The position numbers were made by a program, and so were the translations under genes. This document shows positions 1-7,114 of a stretch of DNA of 64,000 nucleotides, piece after piece; the first letter of the stretch is position 1, and every line of letters starts with the position of its first letter. The stretch is from JACCTU01 sp963848525. Lineage in GTDB: Bacteria; Actinomycetota; Thermoleophilia; Gaiellales; Gaiellaceae. The stretch is from contig CAWKDZ010000003.1 in NCBI GenBank assembly GCA_963848525.1, forward strand, positions 506,500-570,499. Reading direction: 5' to 3'. Below the pieces are notes generated by a model. The model was given only the letters and a program-made list of their open reading frames with translations. It did not search any database and was not told where the DNA came from.

Positions 1-200
1 CCGAGCCCGTCGTAGTCGTTGCCCTCGCCGGTCACCTCGGCGACGACGATGTCGGGACTGCGCTCTTGGACGAGCGCGTAGGCGTCGGTCGGATCCGTCG
101 CCTTACCAACTACCTGAAAGCCCAGCTTGGTGAGGACACCCTGGACTGCCTCCAGCCATAAAGGCTGAGGGTCGACGATTACAGCGGTACGCTGATGCAT
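1..200 (-). CDS. Response regulator receiver domain, N-terminal part (runs off the left edge)
   Basis: Only about 66 residues are present, starting at the ATG in 198-200. They read as the beginning of a CheY-like receiver: a first strand ending in the acidic pocket (VIVDPQPLW), an amphipathic first helix, a second strand (FQVVG) and a third strand (DIVVAEVTGEG). Where the phospho-acceptor Asp of the family normally sits (hhhD followed by a few residues and DG) I read Glu in VVAEV. It could be a pseudo-receiver with a phosphomimetic residue. The output domain is outside the window; a NarL/LuxR-type HTH is likely but not seen. A purine-rich AAAGGCGG lies about 7 bases before the ATG. Confidence 0.75.
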   Translation of the reverse strand, partial: MHQRTAVIVDPQPLWLEAVQGVLTKLGFQVVGKATDPTDAYALVQERSPDIVVAEVTGEGNDYDGL

Positions 201-464
201 CGAAAGGGCCGCCTTTCGATAGATTTCATGAACTAACCGCGGTCATTCTTACCAATTCGCACAGGTTTTACTAGGGCCTCGGCCGAATCTTCACTTTTCG
301 CCCGCCGGGCTCCCGCTCCTCTCGACCGGACCAGCCGGGCGCCGGCACGCTCTCGCCTTTGGGTCAGGTGAAAGCCCGCTCCGGCTGCGGTACCGTCGCC
401 TGAAGCGGTTCCGGCTGGCCGCGGCCGGAGTCGTGGGCCTGCGGGCGCATGTCCGTCCGGCCCT

Positions 465-508
465 GGGAAGCGGCCGTCCTCGTGATCAAGGAGGACGGCC
501 TGCTTCCC
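465..508 (+). other. Long perfect-arm hairpin
   Basis: Arms GGGAAGCGGCCGTCCTC (465-481) and GAGGACGGCC-T-GCTTCCC (491-508) pair over 17 bp with one bulged T and a 9-base loop. The strand after it is C-rich with only three T residues, so it is not a classical intrinsic terminator. It could be a terminator, a processing site, or part of a structured leader. Confidence 0.6.
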
Positions 509-545
509 CCTTTCGAGTGATTTCGGCTTTTGCGACTGCGAGTAC

Positions 546-616
546 GTTGCCTGGGACCGGCGTCGAGCCGGCCCGCTGCGGCCGCCTCTGATTGGTCGAG
601 AGGCGGTCGCGGCAAC
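546..616 (+). promoter_or_regulatory. Candidate structured leader RNA (branched fold)
   Basis: A closing stem GTTGCC (546-551) / GGCAAC (611-616) encloses two hairpins: CCGGC/GCCGG (557-561/567-571) and CCGCCTCT/AGAGGCGG (582-589/599-606). The three helices are consistent with a three-way junction. It is followed by CCTCCC and a CCCG/CGGG hairpin. The GGCAACCCTCC segment recalls the core of SAM-I/SAM-IV riboswitches, but the other conserved parts are missing, so I do not assign a class. It lies 110-240 bases before the sugar transferase start. Confidence 0.4.
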
Positions 617-669
617 CCTCCCTAGAGCACTCCCGTCCGTTCGGGTAGGGCCTTTCCTGTTCGTTCTGG

Positions 670-723
670 CCTGTTCACCTTCGGCCTCCCTTCATAACCT
701 CATCCAAAGGGAGGCGGGACAGG
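670..723 (+). promoter_or_regulatory. Hairpin that sequesters the ribosome binding site
   Basis: CCTCCCTT (685-692) pairs perfectly with AAGGGAGG (707-714), and the flanks CCTGTTC (670-676) / GGACAGG (717-723) extend the stem with one G-T pair. AAGGGAGG is also the best Shine-Dalgarno for the next gene, so this stem would hide the ribosome binding site. Together with the hairpins upstream this suggests translational control. Confidence 0.45.
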
Positions 724-790
724 TCTGAACACGTTCGCACGGGCAGAAACGATTGCGGTTCCGACGGCGCTCGAGGCGCCGTTCCACCAT

Positions 791-2260
791 TTGGACGCAC
801 GGACGCTCCAGGTCCTGCAGGAGCGCCGGGCGGGGAACCTCACGCTCAACCGCGGCTGGCTCGTCCGCCGTGCGCTGCTGCTCGCCGACGTCGTCGGTCT
901 GTCGCTCGCGTTCCTGATCGCGACGGTGCTGTGGCGCCCGGAGGCGGCGGACACCGTCTCGGCGTTCGCCGAGCTCGCGTTCTTCCTCGCGCTGCTTCCG
1001 GGGTGGGTGTTCCTTGCGAAGCTGTACGGCCTCTACGAGCGGGACGAGGAGCGCACGGACCACTCGACGGTCGACGACGTCGTCGGCGTCTTCCACCTCG
1101 TCACGGTCGGCGTGTGGCTCTTCTACATCGCCGTCATCGCCACCGCGCTCGCGACGCCCCCGATTCAGCGCCTGATCACGTTCTGGTTCCTCGCCGTCGC
1201 CCTCGTCACGATCGGTCGTGCGCTTGCGCGCGCCCGCTGCCGACGCAGCGTCGCCTACCTCCAGAACACGATCATCGTCGGCGCCGGAGACGTGGGGCAG
1301 CTGACCGCACGGAAGCTGCTCGCGCATCCCGAGTACGGCATCAACCTCGTGGGGTTCGTCGACACGCGCCCGAAGGAGCGCCGCGAGGACCTCGGCCACC
1401 TGACGCTCCTCGGCGGCCAGGAGGAACTGCGCGACCTCGTCGACGCGCTCGACGTCGAGCGCGTGATCGTCGCGTTCTCGAACGAGTCCGAGGTGGAGAC
1501 GATCGAGCTGATCCGCAAGCTTCAGGAGCTCGGCGTCCAGATCGACATCGTCCCGCGGTTGTTCGAGATCCTCGGCAAGAAGGTCGGCATCCACACGGTC
1601 GAGGGCATCCCGCTGGTGGGCCTGCCGCCGCTCCGCCTGTCGCGCTCGTCCCGCTTCCTGAAGCGGTCAGTCGACCTCGTGGTCGCGACGCTCGCGCTCG
1701 TCCTGCTCTCGCCGCTGCTGATCGGGACCGCGATCGCGATTCGGATCGACTCCAAGGGCCCGATCCTCTTCCGCCAGGTCCGGCGTGGGGCCGGCGAGCG
1801 GATCTTCCGCATCTACAAGTTCCGGACGATGTGCGCCGACGCCGAGGAGCTGAAGGATCAGGTCGCCCACCTGAACATGAACCTGAAGCCGGGCGGCGAC
1901 GCGCGCATGTTCAAGATCCCGGACGACCCGCGGTGCACGCGCGTCGGTGGTTTCCTGCGCCGGACGCGGCTCGACGAGCTGCCGCAACTCCTGAACGTGG
2001 TGCGGGGCGAGATGTCGCTGGTCGGCCCTCGCCCGATCATCCTCGACGAGGACCAGTACGTGAACGGCTGGGCGCGCAAGCGCCTCGACCTCAAGCCCGG
2101 CATGACCGGCCTCTGGCAGGTGCTCGGCGCGAGCGACATCCCATTCGACGAGATGACGAAGCTCGACTACCTCTACGTGACCAACTGGTCGCTCGCCGAA
2201 GACATGCGCCTGATCATGCTCACGCTGCCGTCGATCGTCCGACGGCGATTCGCATACTGA
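791..2260 (+). CDS. Undecaprenyl-phosphate sugar-1-phosphate transferase (WbaP/WcaJ type)
   Basis: The protein would start a cell-surface glycan by moving a sugar-1-phosphate from a UDP-sugar onto undecaprenyl phosphate at the membrane. About 489 residues, normal for the polytopic family. The N-terminal third has about four membrane segments (from about residue 27), followed by a Rossmann-like region (IIVGAGDVGQ, about 162) and the catalytic bacterial sugar transferase domain from about 290: one long membrane helix, FRIYKFRTM, TRLDELPQLLNV, SLVGPRP and KPGMTGLWQV. The start is uncertain. The TTG at 791 has no Shine-Dalgarno. The frame is open back to 698, and a CTG at 725 lies 10 bases after GGGAGG. 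No other glycan genes are adjacent, so the product polymer is unknown. Confidence 0.9.
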   Translation: MDARTLQVLQERRAGNLTLNRGWLVRRALLLADVVGLSLAFLIATVLWRPEAADTVSAFAELAFFLALLPGWVFLAKLYGLYERDEERTDHSTVDDVVGVFHLVTVGVWLFYIAVIATALATPPIQRLITFWFLAVALVTIGRALARARCRRSVAYLQNTIIVGAGDVGQLTARKLLAHPEYGINLVGFVDTRPKERREDLGHLTLLGGQEELRDLVDALDVERVIVAFSNESEVETIELIRKLQELGVQIDIVPRLFEILGKKVGIHTVEGIPLVGLPPLRLSRSSRFLKRSVDLVVATLALVLLSPLLIGTAIAIRIDSKGPILFRQVRRGAGERIFRIYKFRTMCADAEELKDQVAHLNMNLKPGGDARMFKIPDDPRCTRVGGFLRRTRLDELPQLLNVVRGEMSLVGPRPIILDEDQYVNGWARKRLDLKPGMTGLWQVLGASDIPFDEMTKLDYLYVTNWSLAEDMRLIMLTLPSIVRRRFAY

Positions 2261-2333
2261 CGGCGCCGGATCGCTCCTCGCGGAAGGCCGGCCGCAGCTG
2301 GGGGCCCGCTGAGAGCGAAGAGGAGGAAAGCGC

Positions 2334-2978
2334 GTGGCTTCAGATCGTTTTGATCGTTTCCTCCCCCTCGCCGGGGTGCTGGTGGGGCTGTTGTTCGTCG
2401 TCGGTCTCGCCCTGACGTGGGGAGACCCGAGCAGCGAGACGGCGCCGGCCGAAACCTTCGCCTACTGGCGGGACAACCGAGGCCAACACCAGATCTCTGG
2501 CCTCCTCCTCGCCCCTCTGATCGCATTCCTGCTCGTCTTCTTCGGTGCAGGGCTGCAGCGGCGACTGCGGCGCGACAGCGGCGACTCAGGCCACGGAGCT
2601 GTCGCCTTCGGGGGCGCACTGCTCGCAGCTTCGGCATTTGCCCTCGTGGGCATGCTGGAGGGCGCGGCGACGAACGCCGCCCACGAAGGCCAGCGGCAGG
2701 CCGTCTACACGCTCAGCCAACTTCATTCATATGACTGGCTCGCGTGGAACGCAGCCTTCGCAGCCGTGCTGCTCGCGACCGGCCTCGGCGCGCGGCTCAA
2801 CGGGGTGCTGCCAACTCCGCTCGCATGGGCGACGATCATCATCGGAGCATCACTGCTCACGCCGCTTGGATTCTTCGGGTTCTTCCTCGTTCCGCTTTGG
2901 CTGATCGTGGTCGGGCTCATGCTCACCCGGCCCGCGCCACGACAGCGCGCAGGGGCAATTGCCGAGCCAGGGCCTTGA
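2334..2978 (+). CDS. Multi-pass membrane protein of unknown function
   Basis: 214 residues from a GTG preceded by GAGGAGG. Six hydrophobic stretches are visible (about residues 11-30, 54-73, 85-105, 129-147, 153-172, 177-196), with a charged basic loop (RRLRRDSGDSG) after the second. The layout resembles DUF4386-like proteins and a second membrane protein in this window (60422-61111), but I cannot assign a function. It stands alone between the sugar transferase and the cupin gene. Confidence 0.75.
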   Translation: MASDRFDRFLPLAGVLVGLLFVVGLALTWGDPSSETAPAETFAYWRDNRGQHQISGLLLAPLIAFLLVFFGAGLQRRLRRDSGDSGHGAVAFGGALLAASAFALVGMLEGAATNAAHEGQRQAVYTLSQLHSYDWLAWNAAFAAVLLATGLGARLNGVLPTPLAWATIIIGASLLTPLGFFGFFLVPLWLIVVGLMLTRPAPRQRAGAIAEPGP

Positions 2979-3350
2979 ACTGCCGTTAGCTCGAGCGTGC
3001 TGACGCTAGAAAGAAGGCACTCGAGGGTCAACTCTCGAGTGGCGCGGGCTATCCCCGGAACATCGCCCGCACGACGCCCTGCTCCGATCGGAGGACGGCA
3101 GACGTCGGCGGTAGGCCGAGCTAGTCCGCGTCGACCTTCTGATGCCCTGTGGCGGAACGGTGTTTCAGCTGCTGAAGTCAGATGAAGGTGTGGGCTAGAC
3201 TCGCCGCTGTGGCGTTTCCGGCGTAGTTGATCCCGCCTGTAGCTGACCGTTGGCCGCACATCCGTGCGAGCTGACGTCGGCTGCCTGACACGCACTGGCC
3301 GTCGGTGGCATCCGTCGGCGGCCGGCGACGAGATCAACTAAGGAGGAAAC
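2979..3350 (+). other. Intergenic region with two inverted repeats, before the cupin gene
   Basis: No gene seen. CACTCGAG (3018-3025) and CTCGAGTG (3034-3041) form an 8-bp hairpin just after the membrane protein, possibly a terminator although no T-run follows. GTTGATC near 3227 and GATCAAC near 3332 are complementary arms about 100 bases apart, the second next to the AAGGAGG ribosome site of the cupin gene. Confidence 0.4.
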
Positions 3351-3902
3351 ATGGTCACTGAAGCACGCCTTGAACGTCTCGTGTCCGGGCTGGCACCCGT
3401 CACTCCCGGGTGGTTCGTCGTCAACACGGCTGACGCCGCGTGGACCAACAACGAAACGTACGGCGGCGTCTGCATCTTCGAGTCCGACCACGTCGTGCTC
3501 CAGGGTCGGCCCGATCTGACGGAGTACGAGAAGCCGGACGCCGGGTTTACGATCCGCGTCGTGCCGCCGGGGCAACCATCAGGGGGCTACCACGCCGAGT
3601 CGGTCCAAGAGGACTTCCTCGTCTTGATGGGCGAGTGTGTGCTCATCATCGAAGACCAGGAACGACACCTGCGGGCATGGGACTTCGTGCACTGCCCGCC
3701 GATGACCGCGCACGCGTTTGTCGCCAAGGGAACAGGGCCATGCGTGATCGTCGCCACGGGAAACCGGCGCGACGACTCCGAGCTGGTGGAACCACGATCC
3801 GAGGTCGCGCTCCGCTACGGCGCGGGACCCGAGCGCAGAGGGAATTGGATGGTCCAGCGTCCCAAACGCTGGGACGAGCTTCCGTGGGCTGAACGGCCCT
3901 AG
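3351..3902 (+). CDS. Cupin-domain protein
   Basis: 183 residues, ATG with AAGGAGGAAAC just upstream. The middle is a single cupin-2 barrel: a first motif around GYHAESVQEDFLVLMGE (about 82-98) with one His and a Glu, and a second around HCPPMTAHAFVAKG (about 113-126) giving further His residues. The motifs are imperfect, so metal binding is likely but not certain. The C-terminus is rich in Arg and Trp (RRGNWMVQRPKRWDELPW). Related proteins are annotated only as cupins; the substrate cannot be read from the sequence. Transcribed alone and closed by a strong hairpin at 3912-3948. Confidence 0.8.
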   Translation: MVTEARLERLVSGLAPVTPGWFVVNTADAAWTNNETYGGVCIFESDHVVLQGRPDLTEYEKPDAGFTIRVVPPGQPSGGYHAESVQEDFLVLMGECVLIIEDQERHLRAWDFVHCPPMTAHAFVAKGTGPCVIVATGNRRDDSELVEPRSEVALRYGAGPERRGNWMVQRPKRWDELPWAERP

Positions 3903-3911
3903 TGCTCGTGC

Positions 3912-3948
3912 GTGCGCTGCGGCGTTCGAACGGAATGCCGCAGCGCAC
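3912..3948 (+). terminator. Hairpin terminator after the cupin gene
   Basis: GTGCGCTGCGGC (3912-3923) and GCCGCAGCGCAC (3937-3948) form a perfect 12-bp stem with a 13-base loop, starting 10 bases after the cupin stop. There is no T-tract, as is common in high-GC actinobacteria. Confidence 0.6.
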
Positions 3949-3999
3949 TACTGGTGGAGACCGTCGTCTGCGCGAGCGTACTGTCGCTAGAGAGTCAAT

Positions 4000-4026
4000 C
4001 GGGGATAAAGACAACTCTGTAGTCAC
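4000..4026 (+). repeat. Short direct repeat, copy 1
   Basis: CGGGGATAAAGACAACTCTG followed by TAGTCAC occurs here and again at 4968-4995 with a single added G. The TCTGTAGTCACCCGC part (4016-4030) recurs with one change at 4601-4615. The copies sit on either side of the VOC gene and at the end of a gene remnant. Confidence 0.65.
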
Positions 4027-4065
4027 CCGCCCGACCGGCGGGTAGCTCGTCGAGCGAGTGAGTCG

Positions 4066-4476
4066 CTACCCGTCCCAACTGAACACGACAGACGGCGCTG
4101 AGCGCTTCGCCGGCCCGTGGTACACGGCCTCGACGTTCGTGCCGTCCGGGTCGAGGACGTAGGCACCGTAGTAGCCCGCGTGATACGACCTTTCACCCGG
4201 AGCGCCGTTGTCGCGGCCGCCCGCCTCGATTGCGGCCGCGTGAAAGCGGTCTACGGTCTCGCGATCCTGCGCTTGGAAGGCGACGTGTAGTCCTGATGTG
4301 GCTGGCCCGTCGTCGCTGACGAAGAGCTCGTCGGCCGCGAACCAGCCCTCGCCCTCGCCCGTGATGCCGAGGCCGAGCGGCGCTAGCGCGCCTGCGTAAA
4401 ACCGCTTGCTGGCCTCGACGTCCGTAACGCGCAGATGAACGTGGTCGAACAGCCTGCCTGAATGCGACTCAGGCAC
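4066..4476 (-). CDS. VOC-superfamily protein (glyoxalase/bleomycin-resistance fold)
   Basis: 136 residues with the paired beta-alpha-beta-beta-beta units of the VOC fold. The first metal-ligand region is FDHVHLRVTDVEASKRFYAGAL (about 10-31) with a His after the first strand. The second half has GLHVAFQAQDRETVDRFHAAA, and the last strand ends YGAYVLDPDGTNVEAVYH with the expected Glu ligand. Members include dioxygenases, lyases and resistance proteins, and the sequence does not tell which. It is flanked by copies of a short direct repeat and stands alone on the minus strand. Confidence 0.85.
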   Translation of the reverse strand: MPESHSGRLFDHVHLRVTDVEASKRFYAGALAPLGLGITGEGEGWFAADELFVSDDGPATSGLHVAFQAQDRETVDRFHAAAIEAGGRDNGAPGERSYHAGYYGAYVLDPDGTNVEAVYHGPAKRSAPSVVFSWDG

Positions 4477-4600
4477 GGGCTACGAGTATAGGAACGGTTT
4501 CTTGGCGCTGGCGCAACACCTCGCTTCCTGGGCTTCGAGTGCGGGCGGATTGATCTGCGACCTCCGGCGCGCTGAGCGCGCAGGCAGGGGTGATCGCGTT

Positions 4601-4615
4601 TCTGTAGTGACCCGC
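4601..4615 (+). repeat. Short direct repeat, partial copy
   Basis: TCTGTAGTGACCCGC matches 4016-4030 with one substitution. It lies between the VOC gene and the gene remnant. Confidence 0.4.
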
Positions 4616-4686
4616 TAGACCAGACCTAGTCGACCCGACGCTCCAGGGGCAGACGGCAACTCTTACCGCTGTCGTGTGTCCGTAGC

Positions 4687-5055
4687 ATGCGCACATCCGA
4701 CGCCGGGGAAGCGGGGGCCCCCCTTGTCTCGCACAGTCACCGACGAAGAACTGGCCGCGGCGACTTGGCGGTGCTCGTCGTCATCGAGCGACAGCAGGGG
4801 ACGATCGGGGATCTCCCGGAGCAGGACTGGTCACTGCGCGTGACGTGGGTCTTCCGGCGCAGCGCAGAATCGGACTGGGAACTCGTCCATCGTCATGCAG
4901 ACGCGCTGGTACATGCCATCGACCACGAGCGGTTGGGAGAACTGGCGCGGCGAGTGACTGCGGCAGACGGGGATAAAGGACAACTCTGTAGTCACAGCCA
5001 AGATCCTCCAGTGGGTCGACGCCCGACTCTCACCGGTGGAGACCCCGAGCCCTAA
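4687..5055 (+). pseudogene. Remnant of a SnoaL/NTF2-like protein (C-terminal part)
   Basis: The open frame gives 122 residues. Only the central part looks like protein of a known kind: RGDLAVLVVIERQQGTIG, then WSLRVTWVFRRS.SDWELVHRHADALVHAI and a short ELARR tail. That is the C-terminal half of ketosteroid-isomerase-like (SnoaL_3/DUF4440) proteins, where the last strands read RVT.VFRR...W.LVHRHAD. The N-terminal strands and helices are missing, and the first 25 residues are arginine-rich, out-of-frame-looking sequence. The end runs into the direct repeat at 4968-4995. I read it as a decayed or truncated gene rather than a working one. Confidence 0.55.
4968..4995 (+). repeat. Short direct repeat, copy 2
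   Basis: CGGGGATAAAGGACAACTCT followed by GTAGTCAC, identical to 4000-4026 apart from one extra G. It overlaps the 3' end of the SnoaL-like remnant. Confidence 0.65.
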
Positions 5056-5070
5056 CGAAGCTGACCGCGC

Positions 5071-5661
5071 CTACATCTCGCGCCGGCCCGCGAGCGCACG
5101 CCCCAGCGTGACCTCGTCCGCGTACTCGAGGTCGCCGCCGACCGGCAGGCCGCTGGCGAGGCGCGTCACCCGCACGCGCTCCCGGAGCCGCTCGGCGAGG
5201 TAGTGGGCGGTCGCCTCGCCGGTCATGTTCGGGTTCGTCGCCAGCACGACCTCGCGGACGCCGTTCCGGTCGACGCGGCGGAAGAGCTCGTCGATGCGAA
5301 GGTGCCCCGGCTCGACGCCGTCGATCGGCGAGAGCGAGCCGCCGAGCACGTGGTAGAGGCCGCGGTACTCGTGCGTCCGCTCGAGCGAGATCAGGTCGGC
5401 AGGATGCTCGACGACGCAGATGAGCGTGTGGTCGCGCCGGGTGTCGCGGCAGATCGCGCAGACCTCGTCCTCGGTCAGGTTGCCGCACTCGTTGCAGAAA
5501 CGGACGCGCTCCTTGACCTCCTCGATCGCGGCCGCGAGCGCGAGCGCCTCCTCCTGCGGGACCCGCAGGAGGTGGAACGCGAAGCGGTGCGCGGTGCGCG
5601 AGCCGACGCCCGGCAGCCGCGTTAGCTGCGCGACGAGGTTCTCGACAGCCGCCGAGAGCAC
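5071..5661 (-). CDS. recR: Recombination mediator protein RecR
   Basis: RecR forms a ring with RecO/RecF and loads RecA at gapped DNA. Domains are in the normal order: helix-hairpin-helix (LTRLPGVGSRTAHRFAFHLL), a Cys4 zinc finger (CNECGNLTEDEVCAIC), a Toprim fold (VVEHPADLISLE; LGGSLSPIDGVEPGHLRIDEL; VVLATNPNMTGEATAHYLAE) and the C-terminal LASGLPVGGDLEYADEVTLGRAL. I start at the GTG in 5659-5661, which gives 196 residues and the usual 15 residues before LPGVG. The frame stays open to a TTG at 5691, but that sits in the neighbour's terminator. It is part of the dnaX-ebfC-recR neighbourhood, here interrupted by a secreted-protein gene. Confidence 0.95.
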   Translation of the reverse strand: MLSAAVENLVAQLTRLPGVGSRTAHRFAFHLLRVPQEEALALAAAIEEVKERVRFCNECGNLTEDEVCAICRDTRRDHTLICVVEHPADLISLERTHEYRGLYHVLGGSLSPIDGVEPGHLRIDELFRRVDRNGVREVVLATNPNMTGEATAHYLAERLRERVRVTRLASGLPVGGDLEYADEVTLGRALAGRREM

Positions 5662-5694
5662 CTGTGGATTCTGCCTGTCCCCACCGGACAAAGG

Positions 5695-5722
5695 CCGAGG
5701 CCCCGCCGGAGCGGGGCCTCGG
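5695..5722 (-). terminator. Strong hairpin terminator
   Basis: CCGAGGCCCCGC (5695-5706), loop CGGA, GCGGGGCCTCGG (5711-5722): a perfect 12-bp stem with a tetraloop, 26 bases past the stop of the secreted-protein gene on the minus strand, followed there by CCTTTG. It insulates recR from the gene upstream. Confidence 0.8.
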
Positions 5723-5748
5723 TCATGCCTCGCTGGTCGTTGGAACTG

Positions 5749-6942
5749 CTAGTCGCAGTGCTCCGGGCCGACCAGGCCGTTGTTGTAGTTGTCGAGGGTC
5801 GTCGCCCAACCGTTGACCATCGACTTCTGGGCGTTCGTGAGACCCGCCCAGTCCAGCGTGTTCTTGGTGGCGAGGAACGCATCCGCCGCGGCGATCACGC
5901 TGGCCACGGAGGACAGGTTCGCCCCGCTCGCGCCGTTCAGCTTGGCACCGAGCAGCTGTGCGTACAGCTTGTTGATGCCGTTCGAGCTGTCGGCCACGTT
6001 GTTCGTGCCCCTCCGGTCCAGCAGCTGGACCGCCAGGGCGGCCGTCGTCACGTTGACGCTCTTCGCGCCGCCCACACTGCCGAGCAAGACCGGCAGCAGC
6101 GGGGTGACGACGTCGGCCTGCGGGCCGAAGCCGGCATGCGTCTTCCAGTAGCCGATCGTCCGCGTGCAGCCCGACGGCGGCTCACAGACGACGGTGACGT
6201 TGACGCTCGCACTCGCCGAGCCCGTCGCGCCCGTGTCGTTCGTGACGAAGCTGGCGGTGTTGTTGACAACGTGGTCGCCACACTCCGCCTCGGAGTACGG
6301 GCCGATCGTCTTCGTGTAGGTGAACGTCTTCGGCGAGTCGGCGACGCAGACGGTGCCCAGGGCACCGGCCATCGAGTCGGTGACGTTGATGCACTCATCG
6401 ACCTGGTTCACCGTCGGGTTCGAGAAGTCGAACGCCGCCTCGACGTGCCGGCCGCCCGGAGGTGAGTCGATGTCTGCGATCGCGTGGGCGTCACCCGGGC
6501 TCGCGTTCGGCAGCCCGATCAGGTAGCCGCAGACAAGGCCGGAGACGAGCGTCACCGGGAACGGCGACGGACTACAGCTCGTGACCGTGCCCGGGTTCTG
6601 CGGGACGTTCAGACCGGGGGGCGTCGAGAACACCTCGAGGCCGCCGAGCGTGATGCTCGGGTCGCTCGAGAACGTGACGTCGCCGCCCACAGCCCAGTCG
6701 CTGTCGGTGGAGCCGGTATTCGTGACCGTCACCGAGTACGTGACGTTCGCGGTCTCTCCGGCGTTCATGGTCACCGTCGTGGGCGTGACGCTCTTGACGA
6801 TGTTCCACTGATAGGTCCGCTTGAGGCTCGTCTGGGCGGTCATGTCGACTGTCCAGCCGAACGCGGACGGTGTCGTCGCGAGAGCGGCCACGATGCCGGC
6901 TGCCAGCGCGACGAGCGCCGAGACCCTCTTCTTACTCCGCAA
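5749..6942 (-). CDS. Secreted surface protein with a GYWK motif
   Basis: About 397 residues from the TTG at 6940-6942, which follows GAGAGGAGC. The longer frame to 7035 adds only arginine-rich sequence. A Sec signal peptide (KKRVSALVALAAGIVAALATTPSAFG) leads into a beta-rich region with the DUF11-type pattern (NAGETANVTYSVTVTNTGS). There are several Cys pairs, and a C-terminal domain beginning GCTRTIGYWKTHAGFG. That GYWK.H motif is known from many extracellular bacterial proteins of unknown role, usually next to adhesion-like repeats. The C-terminal 100 residues are small-residue- and Asn-rich and helical. Probably an extracellular or cell-wall-exposed protein; no enzyme motif is visible. Confidence 0.75.
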   Translation of the reverse strand: MRSKKRVSALVALAAGIVAALATTPSAFGWTVDMTAQTSLKRTYQWNIVKSVTPTTVTMNAGETANVTYSVTVTNTGSTDSDWAVGGDVTFSSDPSITLGGLEVFSTPPGLNVPQNPGTVTSCSPSPFPVTLVSGLVCGYLIGLPNASPGDAHAIADIDSPPGGRHVEAAFDFSNPTVNQVDECINVTDSMAGALGTVCVADSPKTFTYTKTIGPYSEAECGDHVVNNTASFVTNDTGATGSASASVNVTVVCEPPSGCTRTIGYWKTHAGFGPQADVVTPLLPVLLGSVGGAKSVNVTTAALAVQLLDRRGTNNVADSSNGINKLYAQLLGAKLNGASGANLSSVASVIAAADAFLATKNTLDWAGLTNAQKSMVNGWATTLDNYNNGLVGPEHCD

Positions 6943-7114
6943 TGTTGCTCCTCTCTTGTGTGCTCTCACCTCTGAACGTGGCGCTCGGTGAGGGAAGCGC
7001 ACGCCGTGTCGCGCACGTCTGTGGCGCGCTACCAAACCGTTCCACCACGGGAGCGGCGGAACAACAGCCGTTCGCCTAGACCTGCCGGTTAGCGGACCTA
7101 GGCCGAAGTTCAGG

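Larger units (their letters stand above)
201..790. other. Long intergenic region with several hairpins
   Basis: Nearly 600 bases separate the divergent response regulator and the sugar transferase. I see no convincing coding sequence. The stretch from about 460 to 723 is rich in inverted repeats (listed separately) and probably forms the transcribed leader of the downstream gene. The part nearest the regulator (210-300) is the only AT-richer stretch and is the likely site of its promoter, but no clear -35/-10 pair stands out. Confidence 0.6.

Noticed and set aside
364..615. 83-residue minus-strand frame upstream of the sugar transferase
   Set aside because: It overlaps the paired arms of the structured leader and looks like the shadow of a non-coding region; no ribosome site or family features.
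546..660. SAM-IV or SAM-I riboswitch
   Set aside because: Only the GGCAACCCTCC stretch fits. The other conserved core parts and the expected methionine-related downstream gene are missing.
692..1594. 300-residue minus-strand frame opposite the sugar transferase
   Set aside because: Asp/Glu/Arg-rich shadow of a gene with strong family motifs on the other strand.
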